A stretch of DNA of 64,000 nucleotides from Geomicrobium sediminis (GCF_016908595.1 NZ_JAFBEC010000005.1:217349-281348); one strand, 5' to 3'; positions 8,905 through 17,448 are shown, numbered from the stretch's first letter. Notes: generated by a model not told the origin, from the letters alone. Made by a program: numbers and translations.

Positions 8905-9402
8905 TTGTACCGTCATACCGTTCTTCCTGGGGAAACACTTACTACAATCGCCGCCAATTACAGACGTTCCCTTCCCTCAATCTTGCAAGCAAATCCAAAT
9001 ATTGATCCTAATCGGATTTACCCAGGTCAAATGATAATCATCCCTAACTTACCTGATCCTGCAAATGTCCCTTACTCAATCCACATCTCCGTCAATTCTC
9101 GTACATTAACGCTGTACTACAACGGTCGTGTAATGAGAACCTTCCCGATTGCGGTCGGTCGAATGGTTACTGCAACACCCATTGGAAGCTTCGTCATTGT
9201 CGATCGTGAACCCAATCCCGGTGGACCGTTCGGAACGATGTGGCTTTCTTTATCAAAACTACATTACGGCATCCACGGGACAAATGACCCTTCATCTATC
9301 GGTCATGCTGTTTCCCACGGATGCATTCGCATGCACAACGCAGATGTAGAAGAACTTGCAAGACTCGTTCCAAATGGTACGTCAGTAACGATTTCACCTT
9401 AG
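8905..9402 (+). CDS. LysM plus L,D-transpeptidase (YkuD family)
   Basis: A 165-residue enzyme with one LysM domain (residues 1-48, [18 protein letters not shown]..) and a YkuD catalytic domain (about 55-165) carrying [10 protein letters not shown] and the catalytic SHGCIRM. The family makes 3-3 peptidoglycan cross-links; B. subtilis YkuD has the same layout and is sporulation-linked. The start is TTG after GGGTG. CATATACTA at 8871-8879 resembles a sigma-E/sigma-K -10 box, which would fit mother-cell expression but is only a motif match. No signal peptide is seen. Confidence 0.85.
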   Translation: MYRHTVLPGETLTTIAANYRRSLPSILQANPNIDPNRIYPGQMIIIPNLPDPANVPYSIHISVNSRTLTLYYNGRVMRTFPIAVGRMVTATPIGSFVIVDREPNPGGPFGTMWLSLSKLHYGIHGTNDPSSIGHAVSHGCIRMHNADVEELARLVPNGTSVTISP

Positions 9403-9417
9403 GAATTTATAAACACA

Positions 9418-9448
9418 AAAAACCACGCGTGCAGGGCGCGTGGTTTTT
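9418..9448 (+). terminator. terminator of the L,D-transpeptidase gene
   Basis: Stem AAACCACGCG / CGCGTGGTTT followed by a T-run, 16 bases after the stop codon. Confidence 0.85.
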
Positions 9449-9720
9449 TGCTGGTAAACTACTAACGAGGGTTTAATAGGATGGAGAATAACAAGATCTC
9501 CTACGCCATTAATTTACCATATCTGTTTGTCCAGTTGGTAAAATTAAGAAATTTGTAAACTCAAAGATCCCCTATTTTAAGCGATATACGTTCTACGCAT
9601 CTTATGTACTAAAAACGACACCTTAGTCATTAGAAAAAGCGTTTCGCCGATAAACTCGCTCACAAGTGTAAAAAAAACGATGGCAAACTGTAGTTAACAA
9701 CCACTCAGGAGGTCATCATA

Positions 9721-9822
9721 ATGACATTACCAACTGCTTTAGTAATCTGTACGGCTATTCTTTCATTCACATACTTCGTTACAAAGGTTGCTGTAAAGGC
9801 AATGAATGACCCAGAGCAATAG
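9721..9822 (+). CDS. 33-residue single-span membrane peptide
   Basis: Found by reading. AGGAGGTC lies 8 bases before an ATG that opens a 33-codon frame. Residues 1-20 are hydrophobic (MTLPTALVICTAILSFTYFV), followed by a short charged tail TKVAVKAMNDPEQ. The composition suits a one-helix membrane peptide. Its 3' end overlaps the convergent acetyltransferase gene by 44 bases. I do not recognise a family. The optimal ribosome site is the main evidence that it is translated. Confidence 0.6.
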   Translation: MTLPTALVICTAILSFTYFVTKVAVKAMNDPEQ

Positions 9823-10291
9823 GTGAGAGTTCCAAACGCCACTGCTCTTCCTCAAGCACTTTGCCCGACTTCACTTCTGACCATGACGCGATAAGAGTAA
9901 ATCCGTTTTTACGATACAATTTTCTGGCAGCTAATAAGTTCGCATTTGTAATAAGTTCAATCTGTTCGTACCCTTGATTGATACAAAAGCGTATAGCAGT
10001 TTGCAACAACTGCTCTGCGTATCCTTTGCCCCGAGCGACAGGCTCTACTAAGAATAATCCAAGCTTTGCAATCTTTCCCGAGGCTTCTTGTATCGCAATT
10101 GAACCTCGTTGTTGCCCTTGTTCGTCAACGATCCATACGTTCTCTCGGTGATAATTCCGCTTATGAAGCGATGTTATACTTTGCGTGATAAACATAACGA
10201 AGGATTCATCATAGTCATATTCTTCTTTGTAAATCTTACGATGAGCTTCAATGACATACGGAACATCTGAGGTGCAATAAGAACGAATCAT
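9779..10291 (-). CDS. GNAT-family N-acetyltransferase
   Basis: A 170-residue GCN5-related acetyltransferase. The acetyl-CoA binding motif A reads VEPVARGKGYAEQLL (about residues 81-95), and the NANLLAARKLYRKNGF stretch (motif B) follows. It lies alone, divergent from the catalase gene, with GGAGG before its ATG. Substrate unknown; relatives with this short layout acetylate small amines, amino acids or ribosomal proteins. Confidence 0.8.
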   Translation of the reverse strand: MIRSYCTSDVPYVIEAHRKIYKEEYDYDESFVMFITQSITSLHKRNYHRENVWIVDEQGQQRGSIAIQEASGKIAKLGLFLVEPVARGKGYAEQLLQTAIRFCINQGYEQIELITNANLLAARKLYRKNGFTLIASWSEVKSGKVLEEEQWRLELSPIALGHSLPLQQPL

Positions 10292-10317
10292 TTTTTTCTA
10301 CCTCCACTACATTTCAC

Positions 10318-10342
10318 GTTTTGTTTTTCACAAATCGGGTAT
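10318..10342 (+). promoter_or_regulatory. sigma-B-type promoter for the catalase gene
   Basis: GTTTTG (10318-10323), a 13-base spacer and GGGTAT (10337-10342) match the Bacillus sigma-B consensus (GTTTaa, 12-15 bases, GGGTAT). It points at the catalase start 170 bases downstream and starts just upstream of the divergent acetyltransferase. Confidence 0.55.
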
Positions 10343-10511
10343 TTATCGATTTGGAGGGTAGTTGTTTACTACCTAATCAGGCTATAGACGATTGGCTGCC
10401 CTCCACTAATATAAAAACCTCTTTGCTTCTACGATGCTTACTCCACTCAATCATAACCTTCCGACCTTTTCAATATGATGTTCATAACGTCAACGATTAC
10501 GGGAGGGTTTC

Positions 10512-11924
10512 ATGAGCGATCAATTGAAAAAGCATCCCCTTAAGAAAATACCGGTTCGTAACCCCGATCATAGTCATCATAAATCTCCTTCTACACATAC
10601 GAAGTGGGACAGCGATGCCCCTGCAAAGTTTCATTCTCAAACTGTAGGCAGAAATGGTCCAACTCTAGAACAAGATAGCATTGCACACGAAACAAACCAA
10701 GACCTTGTATATGAAAAAATTCTTGAACGACCTGTTCATGTAAAAGGCTTTGGAGCTTTTGGGAAATTTGAAACGATGAGTTCTATGAGCAACTACACGA
10801 AGATCCCGTTTTTGCAAACATCAGGAACAATCGTTCCAATTGCGGTGAGGTTTTCACTCGCTGTTAGTACGAAAGGAACACCTGATACGTCCAGAAATGT
10901 TCGAGGTTTTGCAACGAAGTTCTATACGAAAGAGGGAATATTTGATCTAGTCTTTAACCATATTCCAGTCTTTTCGGTTAGAGACGCCATCCGCTTTCCA
11001 GAAGCCATTCGTGCTCTCCTTCCTTCTCCAACAAACAACCTTATTGACCCGACACGCTTTTGGGCATTTGTCGCCCGCGCACCTGAGTCGATTCATTTTG
11101 TCGTTCGCCTCTATTCAGATGCGGGTACAGTAAAAAGCTTACGAAAAATTCCAGGGCATAGCGTTAATACGTATGTATGGCGAAACACTCGCGGACAACG
11201 GCATTACATTAAATACAGATGGATTCCATTTGCAGGAGAAGATTACATCACAAGTGAAGAAGCCGAAAAATTAGCTTTGAGAAACCCTGATTACTCTGGC
11301 CAAGATTTATACGATACAATCGCCTCTGGTCAACCCGTAGAATACGGATTATACGTGCAAATTCTTGATCCTGAAGATGCTCATTTGTTACCGTTTGACC
11401 CTTTAGATGACACGAAAGTTTGGGATGAGGAACACATTCCACTCCATCCCGTCGGAAAGCTCACATTAAATGAAAACCCAACAAACTACATGGAACAAAT
11501 TGAAAAGCTAACTTTTTCACCGACAAATTTACTTGATGGTGCGGAACTATCAGACGATAAAATGTTACAAGGCAGAGCGAACATCTATTTCGACTCACAA
11601 CGTAGACGCCTCGGCCCAGAATTCCGGAAAGTTCCCGTTAATGCTCAAAAAAATTGGACACCTGACAACCTTGTGACAAGTGGTGAGGGACGGTTTGTTG
11701 AAGGTCACCTCACGCGATCCACGATTAAGAAAACCGATGACTTCTCACAAGCAGGAGAGTACTATCATTCTCTTAACTCCATTGAAAAAACAAACCTTGT
11801 CATGAATATCGCCGTCGCCCTTGCAGGGATTGATCGCTCAGTCCAACAAACTGTCATTAACTACTTGTGTTCAGCTTCAACATCATTAGGAAATCGTGTG
11901 TCAGAGCAAATCACTAAACTATGA
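10512..11924 (+). CDS. divergent heme catalase
   Basis: A 470-residue clade-type monofunctional catalase homologue that would dismute hydrogen peroxide in the cytosol. The distal His (H76 in VHVKGFGAFG), the catalytic Asn (N149 in VFNHIPVFSVRDA) and the proximal heme-ligand Tyr (Y359 in NIYFDSQRRRLGP) can be aligned. Several usually fixed positions differ: the DTxRDxRG core reads DTSRNVRG, the NN pair is NH, and the FF pair is FS. GGGAGGG precedes the ATG. A sigma-B-like promoter lies upstream, as for stress catalases such as KatX/KatE. Whether it is fully active is uncertain. Confidence 0.8.
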   Translation: MSDQLKKHPLKKIPVRNPDHSHHKSPSTHTKWDSDAPAKFHSQTVGRNGPTLEQDSIAHETNQDLVYEKILERPVHVKGFGAFGKFETMSSMSNYTKIPFLQTSGTIVPIAVRFSLAVSTKGTPDTSRNVRGFATKFYTKEGIFDLVFNHIPVFSVRDAIRFPEAIRALLPSPTNNLIDPTRFWAFVARAPESIHFVVRLYSDAGTVKSLRKIPGHSVNTYVWRNTRGQRHYIKYRWIPFAGEDYITSEEAEKLALRNPDYSGQDLYDTIASGQPVEYGLYVQILDPEDAHLLPFDPLDDTKVWDEEHIPLHPVGKLTLNENPTNYMEQIEKLTFSPTNLLDGAELSDDKMLQGRANIYFDSQRRRLGPEFRKVPVNAQKNWTPDNLVTSGEGRFVEGHLTRSTIKKTDDFSQAGEYYHSLNSIEKTNLVMNIAVALAGIDRSVQQTVINYLCSASTSLGNRVSEQITKL

Positions 11925-11930
11925 ATAGAT

Positions 11931-11963
11931 AGAGCTAATTCCTACCTCGGGTTAGCTCTTTTT
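11931..11963 (+). terminator. catalase terminator
   Basis: Stem AGAGCTAA / TTAGCTCT followed by TTTT, seven bases after the stop. Confidence 0.8.
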
Positions 11964-12270
11964 TGTTCTTGGATCTTTAGCAATAACAACACATTGAATA
12001 GAGTACTCGTTTCATAGATAGTCATAAAGTACGCAATAACAGCAACATATCCCTAGAAAGGATTTTCTCAACATGATTTTAGACCTTCTCCTACAGATCC
12101 TATGACCCTATTGAATGTTCTACCTTTAGTCTTTTTAAGATATTTTGACATAGTCTCTTACTCATACTTTTGTCATTCAACCCCTCCTTTCTCAAGTGCC
12201 AAATGATTGATATGGTACGATTTAATTACTCAAAATTCTAATAATTATAAAAGAGGGAGTTGTTCTTTAC
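11964..12270. other. intergenic region, no gene seen
   Basis: AT-rich spacer between the catalase terminator and the M28 peptidase. The only ATG reading frames are shorter than 15 codons and lack ribosome sites. The last 90 bases must hold the peptidase promoter, but I cannot pick clear -35/-10 boxes. Confidence 0.6.
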
Positions 12271-13407
12271 ATGAAAATGTTTTCACGTTTAGCAATGATT
12301 GTCTTAGCCGGGGGCTTGATGACGACCACTCCTAGTTATGCAGCTGAAGATTCTCCGTATACCGCTTCAGAGCTCCAATCGTTGATTACTGATTTAGAAG
12401 CTGAGGGTCATTTTGATTCTAGTCACGTATACCGTCAGCTCTCTGTGCATGCGACAACACTCTCACATTATGAAAACCAAGGGAGTAATGAAAAGCTCGT
12501 TCGTCACACTGGTGGGTTCCATAACTTGCTCCATCACCAAAAAGATGCGATCTCTGATCATGCTTTCGAACTGCTATTTCATCACGGTGAATCGTTAAGA
12601 GCAGCATACTTACCATTTGATGAAGATCTTGCGCTGGAACATATCGAACACTTAAGTGTAGAAATCGGTCCGCGTGTCGCTGGTAGCTTAGAAGAAGTTG
12701 AGGCCGCAGAATACATTGAAGATATTTTTATTGACCTTGGCTACGAAACGGCCATCGAATACTTCGATATCAGAAACGGTACTGAAGAATCACAAAATGT
12801 CATTGCCATTAAAGAAGCTGAGGGCGTTGAGGACCCAGAGATTGTCTATTTGACGGCTCATTATGATAGTGTTCCAAATGCCCCTGGTGCAAATGACAAC
12901 GGTTCCGGCACGGCAGCATTACTAGAACTGGCACGTGTCATGCAAGACATTCCTGTTGATAAGGAAGTCCGATTTGTCGCTCTTGGCGCTGAGGAAATCG
13001 GTCTCGTTGGGGCCTATCGTTATGCAGAGACACTCACTGAAGAAGAAATCAACCGCAGCTTCGGAAACTTTAATATGGATATGGTCGCAACCAATTGGGA
13101 ACCTGCAGACACACTGTATGTAAATGTCGTCGATGGACAAGCAAATAACGTGTGGCATCAGGCACACGCTGCCTCAAACACGTTAAACAATGACATCTTG
13201 TTCCTATTCCAACGTGGCGCGTCCGATCACGTTGCCTTCCACCAAGTCGGCATCGATGCAGCCAACTTTATTTGGAGAGAACCAGGCACACATAGCTTAG
13301 AGCCATGGTACCACACGCCAGAGGATACCATCGATAAAATCAGCACCGAGAAACTTAAAATGGTCGGCGACTTGATTTATACATCTGTGACAGAATTGGA
13401 TTATTAG
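12271..13407 (+). CDS. secreted M28-family aminopeptidase
   Basis: A 378-residue exported zinc aminopeptidase. The signal peptide ends near residue 24 (PSYAA/ED). A helical pro-region (about 25-125) precedes the M28 catalytic domain. Zinc ligands and catalytic residues appear in order: TAHYDS, GANDNGSG, EEIGLVGAYRY, NMDMV and WYHTPEDT. The mature chain is acidic. GAGGGAG precedes the ATG, and a terminator follows at 13474. It should release N-terminal amino acids from peptides outside the cell; specificity is not readable. Confidence 0.87.
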   Translation: MKMFSRLAMIVLAGGLMTTTPSYAAEDSPYTASELQSLITDLEAEGHFDSSHVYRQLSVHATTLSHYENQGSNEKLVRHTGGFHNLLHHQKDAISDHAFELLFHHGESLRAAYLPFDEDLALEHIEHLSVEIGPRVAGSLEEVEAAEYIEDIFIDLGYETAIEYFDIRNGTEESQNVIAIKEAEGVEDPEIVYLTAHYDSVPNAPGANDNGSGTAALLELARVMQDIPVDKEVRFVALGAEEIGLVGAYRYAETLTEEEINRSFGNFNMDMVATNWEPADTLYVNVVDGQANNVWHQAHAASNTLNNDILFLFQRGASDHVAFHQVGIDAANFIWREPGTHSLEPWYHTPEDTIDKISTEKLKMVGDLIYTSVTELDY

Positions 13408-13473
13408 AGAGTCATGCAGGATCCCTCTGAGCTGGTTAAGGAACACGCACTATTATGAGCAACGTTCTTAAGT

Positions 13474-13513
13474 GACAACCTTTATGTTTGATTGATAGGG
13501 GTTGTCTTTTTTT
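13474..13513 (+). terminator. M28 peptidase terminator
   Basis: Stem GACAACC / GGTTGTC with a 19-base loop, followed by a T-run of eight. Confidence 0.75.
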
Positions 13514-13530
13514 TGCTAAAACTAATAATC

Positions 13531-14310
13531 CTAAAACCGAATTTCTACCAAACCATATGTATGTACACCTGTCCCAAAATGCGCCAAGTCTTTTTCACGC
13601 AAATCGCGAACAGCTTCGGTTACGTCGGTCCAAATGTTATTTGGTATGCTCAAAGTGTTGTGTGAACCATATACGTTGTTAATGTTCGGAATACGAGAGA
13701 CGTACGCCAGCGAATCGAGCAGTTTCACTGGATCCGTCGTCGGATAAAACGCATATATCGGAGATTCGATATACAATAAGTCGCCTGTGAATAACAAGCC
13801 ATTTGTCAGATCTTCAACAACTAGGTGACCTGGTGAATGGCCAGGCGTATGATGAACGACAAGCGTGCGACCGCCAAGATCAAGTCGATCTTTGTGTTCT
13901 AGAAGTCCTGTCGGTTTGCCAGTAAAGGGCGTATACGTGTCTGGATTGAAAGATGGTGGTGGGCTCTTTGTTAAATCTCGTCCAATATCTTTTCGAATTT
14001 GATCGAGTGTTAAGCCTTTAATTCCTTCTTCCAACCAATCTGCTTCTTCTGAATGGACGTACAATCGTTCGAACTCCCCATGACCCCCAATGTGATCAAC
14101 GTGAACATGCGTAGTGATCACATCGATTGGCAAATCTGTTAATTGATCCGTCATTCGCTTAATTGAATCAATGCCAAGACCCGTATCAATTAATGATGCT
14201 CGCCTCTCTCCAATTAGTAAAAAAGAATGCACCTTTTCCCAATGTCCGTATTCACTTATGGCATATGTATTCGGATGAAGTTCTTGAACGGAAAACCATA
14301 GATCGTGCAT
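13531..14310 (-). CDS. MBL-fold metallohydrolase
   Basis: A 259-residue metallo-beta-lactamase-fold hydrolase. The dinuclear metal motif is THVHVDHIGG, a further His ligand sits in HHTPGHSPGH, the bridging Asp in LLFTGDLLY, and the late His in YGSHN. It belongs to the broad glyoxalase II/lactonase-like group, with no feature that identifies the substrate. AGGAGG precedes the ATG. It stands alone and converges on the M28 peptidase gene. Confidence 0.82.
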   Translation of the reverse strand: MHDLWFSVQELHPNTYAISEYGHWEKVHSFLLIGERRASLIDTGLGIDSIKRMTDQLTDLPIDVITTHVHVDHIGGHGEFERLYVHSEEADWLEEGIKGLTLDQIRKDIGRDLTKSPPPSFNPDTYTPFTGKPTGLLEHKDRLDLGGRTLVVHHTPGHSPGHLVVEDLTNGLLFTGDLLYIESPIYAFYPTTDPVKLLDSLAYVSRIPNINNVYGSHNTLSIPNNIWTDVTEAVRDLREKDLAHFGTGVHTYGLVEIRF

Positions 14311-14480
14311 CGTAAAACCTCCTCAGTAGCTAATCAACTCACTTGATTTCTTTCTTTACTACGATGCGAAATCCTTTATTTTTTATTAATTTCTCTCGAT
14401 TAACAGACTGACTTGTTTTGCAATGGAATACGTAGATTCATAAAGTAATTCTATCTAGATAATAGTAGGCGCTTAACTTT

Positions 14481-15176
14481 TTATGGTCCCTGAAATGGAG
14501 GGTTTCTGACATGGGCTGCAAACTCTTCTTTGTGCGGTGCGTTCTCCTGAAGAATCTCTTTAGCTGCAAGTTCCACATCATATTCTGTCATTCGCAATTC
14601 GATCTCCTTTGAATTCATACATAACCAGCAAGCGCCTCGTAATCGACTCTGAAGGCCTACACTTCCTGCATTAATGATGTTTTTCGAAGCAATCATTCGC
14701 TTAAATTGAATGTGCGTATGACCACACACAATCGTCGATTGCTTCGTTTTACTTATCATCTGTTCCACTTCGTTAGCAGGTGTGTCGATTCTTATCGCTT
14801 CAACATCGCTTCTCGGCGAACCATGTACAAACAGGACGTCTTCTTCACCATGAGAAAATCCAAACGAACCTAACCACTCCAATTGCTCATCCGATAATTG
14901 CTCAATACACCATTGATTTACTTCTTCTGCCATCGTATGAATAGCTCGAGGAGGTATTTTGTATTGCTCATAAATCTCTCGATCACTATTTCCCATAACA
15001 AAATGATACTCATCTTTCTTAGCATAAAGTCGTTCCACTACTTGCCTCGGCTGCGGTCCCCAAGCTATGTCTCCTCCCACAATCACTTTATCGACCTTCT
15101 CTTTCTCGATTACGTGTAAGACAGCCTCTAGCGCCCGAAAGTTCCCATGAATATCATAGATCGCAGCAATTTTCAT
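14481..15176 (-). CDS. YfcE/Icc-type metallophosphoesterase
   Basis: A 231-residue calcineurin-like phosphoesterase of the short, single-domain type. Motifs: YDIHGN, GGDIAWGP, GNSDREI (Asp replacing the usual His of GNHD, as in this subfamily), VHGSP, and CGHTHIQF. It could be a phosphatase or phosphodiesterase; relatives include bacterial PPP-like protein phosphatases and the YfcE phosphodiesterases. AGGAGGG precedes the ATG. Monocistronic. Confidence 0.8.
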   Translation of the reverse strand: MKIAAIYDIHGNFRALEAVLHVIEKEKVDKVIVGGDIAWGPQPRQVVERLYAKKDEYHFVMGNSDREIYEQYKIPPRAIHTMAEEVNQWCIEQLSDEQLEWLGSFGFSHGEEDVLFVHGSPRSDVEAIRIDTPANEVEQMISKTKQSTIVCGHTHIQFKRMIASKNIINAGSVGLQSRLRGACWLCMNSKEIELRMTEYDVELAAKEILQENAPHKEEFAAHVRNPPFQGP

Positions 15177-15219
15177 TTGGTTACCCTCCTAATCACTTCA
15201 ACAATCATAGACTAAGGCA

Positions 15220-15244
15220 CTCACAAACTGCTAAGTTTTGTGAG
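15220..15244. repeat. inverted repeat unit 1 (CTCACAAA type)
   Basis: CTCACAAA and TTTGTGAG pair around a 9-base loop. The same sequence theme recurs at 15361-15394 and, degraded, in between (TTTTGTGTGCAGAAC, TTATGTGAGTAGAAG). Confidence 0.5.
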
Positions 15245-15360
15245 CAAACCGGTACAAATTACTAACATGTCAGCCTGTTCTGCCACCATAACTAACGTTT
15301 TGTGTGCAGAACGCTTCATTATGTGAGTAGAAGCCCTCATTGCGTTCACTTTTTGTGCTA

Positions 15361-15394
15361 CGCTGCTCACAAACTGACGGATTTGTGAGCAGCG
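15361..15394. repeat. inverted repeat unit 2 (CTCACAAA type)
   Basis: Perfect 13-base arms CGCTGCTCACAAA / TTTGTGAGCAGCG with an 8-base loop. It has no T-run, so it is not a classical terminator. It lies 27 bases beyond the stop of the epimerase gene. Confidence 0.6.
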
Positions 15395-15423
15395 CTAAAC
15401 AGCGATCACCTATTTATTAACAA

Positions 15424-16437
15424 CTACTTCGCATTCCACGCTGAAATGACCTCTAGTTCCCTTTCTTTACTCATTCCTGCCTTAAGATTGGAAAGTGTCA
15501 AATTTTCAACGGTACTTAACCAATCATGTGTGTCTTGAATGGTCTTATTTAAAGGTGAAAATGACAACCCTTTGTTGATCGCTTTTTCATTATTCGCTGA
15601 AGCTGCGCCGCTTAATGACGATGGCAACCAAAAAGGGAGCTCTTCCCACGGCAATACGTGTTTATCAATCAGAAATCCATCATCGATCCAGACAAAATTT
15701 GCGTTGTTGTTGCAGACACGGTTGCATGCCTTTAATACGTCTTCCATCGTCATCACGTGCGATGGACCGGTAACATTATAGATCCCAGTAACTTGCTGCT
15801 CTACACTACTGACGATCCACCTTGCCAAGTCTCGCACGTCGATAAACTGGACTTGTTGCTTTGGATTTCCAGGCGCAATCACATCGCCACCTTGTTTTAT
15901 TCTCAGAAGCCAATAAGGCAATCGGTCGCTATAATCATTCGGTCCAACGACTAAGCCAGCTCGAATGATTAGTGTACGGCCTGGTATATTTCTTTCTGCA
16001 ACGATCTCACCCGCTGCTTTTAATCCCCCATAGTGCGGTCCGTAAATAGGCCCTGCCGTTCCTTTTGTTAACTCTGTGATTTCACCCTCCAAAAGTTGCT
16101 TTGTCGCATCTTCTTCTGTTAAGCCCACCTTCGAGAAGTCCTCATAAACGGAAATGCTAGAAATGTACGTGTAATGAGCAACAACCTGAGCTAAACGTGC
16201 ACTTGCTTTATCAACCGTCCTCGGAATATAACCAGAAACATCAATCGCGGCATCCCACGTTCTACCTTTTAGAGCGTCTAAATCACCGTCTCGATCACCA
16301 ATTAATTGCTCAACATTTGAAGATGTATACGAATGATTTCCGCGATTCAAGACGGTAACGGTATGACCATGATGAAGTAAGTGATCAACGATGTGCTTTC
16401 CTATAAACCTTGATCCTCCGAGCACTAATACGTTCAT
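15424..16437 (-). CDS. NAD-dependent epimerase/dehydratase family protein
   Basis: A 337-residue extended short-chain dehydrogenase. The N-terminal Rossmann motif is GGSRFIG (residues 7-13). In place of the classical YxxxK a YGPHYGGLK region is present. It resembles the bacterial 'NAD-dependent epimerase' group related to isoflavone-reductase-like proteins rather than a sugar-nucleotide epimerase in a glycan cluster. GAAGGAG precedes the ATG. No partner gene nearby indicates its substrate. Confidence 0.75.
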   Translation of the reverse strand: MNVLVLGGSRFIGKHIVDHLLHHGHTVTVLNRGNHSYTSSNVEQLIGDRDGDLDALKGRTWDAAIDVSGYIPRTVDKASARLAQVVAHYTYISSISVYEDFSKVGLTEEDATKQLLEGEITELTKGTAGPIYGPHYGGLKAAGEIVAERNIPGRTLIIRAGLVVGPNDYSDRLPYWLLRIKQGGDVIAPGNPKQQVQFIDVRDLARWIVSSVEQQVTGIYNVTGPSHVMTMEDVLKACNRVCNNNANFVWIDDGFLIDKHVLPWEELPFWLPSSLSGAASANNEKAINKGLSFSPLNKTIQDTHDWLSTVENLTLSNLKAGMSKERELEVISAWNAK

Positions 16438-16521
16438 GACAAATCATCTCCTTCAATTATTTAGCCTTTGCTATTTGCTATAACGAAAGAAACGTTTATA
16501 AAGATACGCCCTTCACCAAAA

Positions 16522-16554
16522 AAAGGCGTACCCTGGTTAACAAGGAACGCCTTT
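16522..16554 (-). terminator. minus-strand terminator-like hairpin
   Basis: AAAGGCGT / ACGCCTTT stem that reads into TTTTTTT on the minus strand. It lies between the toxin locus and the epimerase start, where it would stop read-through transcripts. Confidence 0.55.
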
Positions 16555-16762
16555 GGAGGTTTAATTTCCATACAGAGAATGAGACAGAAATCACCTCAAC
16601 TTTACCACTAGGCATTTGATACGCGGATACGATTCGCACGTTTTCCTAAGCTCCTTTCGCTCATCTGTTGACAACTGCATTTGCGTTTTTCTCTTTATCA
16701 AATTACATGATTTACTGCCTTACCTAATTTGCTACAATCTGCTCCATCTGCTACACTACACG

Positions 16763-16768
16763 TATAAT
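16763..16768 (+). promoter_or_regulatory. -10 box for the antisense RNA
   Basis: Exact TATAAT on the plus strand, 7-8 bases before the inferred antisense RNA start. No good -35 match is visible at 16-18 bases (TGCTCC at 17). Confidence 0.4.
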
Positions 16769-16774
16769 GAATCG

Positions 16775-16911
16775 AGAATTCGCATAATTTAAAAGCACTC
16801 CTGGATGCTGATACATCCAAGAGCGCTACAGAACAAGTCCCTTTTGGGGCGATGTTCACCAGTGACGGTGACTACCCGCTAGTTTGGAAGCCAGGGGTGG
16901 TCACTTTTTTG
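16775..16911 (+). ncRNA. putative antisense antitoxin RNA
   Basis: Inferred RNA of about 135 bases. It would start downstream of the TATAAT at 16763 and end at a strong hairpin, GTGACTACCC / GGGTGGTCAC (16870-16905), followed by TTTTTT. It is fully complementary to the 3' part of the toxin transcript and to the last codons of the toxin frame. This is the geometry of txpA/RatA and bsrG/SR4 in B. subtilis. Boundaries are predictions. Confidence 0.6.
16793..16827 (-). terminator. terminator of the toxin mRNA
   Basis: On the minus strand AGCGCTCTTGGATG pairs with GCATCCAGGAGTGCT around TATCA and is followed by TTTAAATT. It lies about 75 bases beyond the toxin stop. Confidence 0.55.
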
Positions 16912-16993
16912 TGTTGTTCGCGTCTTTTGCGATCATATATACGAAGGTTGCCACAAGTACGATTAACGTAGCAGCTTCGTAAGTGAGATACAT
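16901..16993 (-). CDS. 30-residue type I toxin-like membrane peptide
   Basis: Found by reading. An unusually long ribosome site (GGAGGGGGTGAG) precedes an ATG opening 30 codons. The peptide starts MYLTYEAATLIVLVATFVYM, a single membrane helix, and ends in a polar tail with two lysines. The N-terminal YEAAxL theme, small size, extended ribosome site and overlapping antisense RNA match the holin-like/TxpA-BsrG class of Bacillus type I toxins. TATGAT near 17104-17109 may be the -10 of its promoter. Toxicity is inferred, not shown. Confidence 0.7.
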   Translation of the reverse strand: MYLTYEAATLIVLVATFVYMIAKDANNTKK

Positions 16994-17243
16994 AAACGCC
17001 TCACCCCCTCCCAGTCGTCAGCACCGACGAATAAACCTTAGACGTGACGAGAGGAATAAAGGTGAACAACCACCCCTGAAACTTATTCTGTTCGTTTCAC
17101 TATATCATATTGAAACTTCAAACTTATCTGCCATTTGCACTAAGACGTTCTACCACTGAAAAACAGCTTTTTGCTCCTAAAAGACCAGAGCATATAAAAA
17201 AACAGATGCACATCTCCATATGATTTTAGAATTTCTTTGAAAT

Positions 17244-17448
17244 TTATAACCACATTAACTTGAGAATTCGTTTAATGTTCACCGTCAATATGGCAAAAGC
17301 ATCCTTCAACTCCATACTTAAGAGTCCCGAGAATGAAGCGATTTCATACCCGTATTGGTGCTTGAGTTCAAGGTACTTGCCGATGGAATACCGCTTCGTA
17401 TGGTGCCATCCCTAGAAAGTACTTAAACGACATGTCATATTTCAATTG
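17244..17448 (-). pseudogene. IS1182-like transposase remnant
   Basis: Two fragments in different frames. The first encodes YDMSFKYFLGMAP, typical of the N-terminal DUF772 region. It joins directly to a frame encoding RYSIGKYLELKHQYGYEIAS and then SMELKDAFAILTVNIKRIL, ending at a stop. The latter matches the C-terminus of IS1182-family transposases. Most of the catalytic core is missing, so this is an internally deleted relic that cannot transpose. Confidence 0.7.

Noticed and set aside
10321..10515. 64-codon frame upstream of the catalase
   Set aside because: Lies in the sigma-B promoter and leader, starts without a ribosome site, and has random composition.
15220..15394. CRISPR or riboswitch reading of the CTCACAAA dyads
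   Set aside because: Irregular spacing, no spacer-repeat alternation, and the dyads lie 3' of a gene rather than in a leader.
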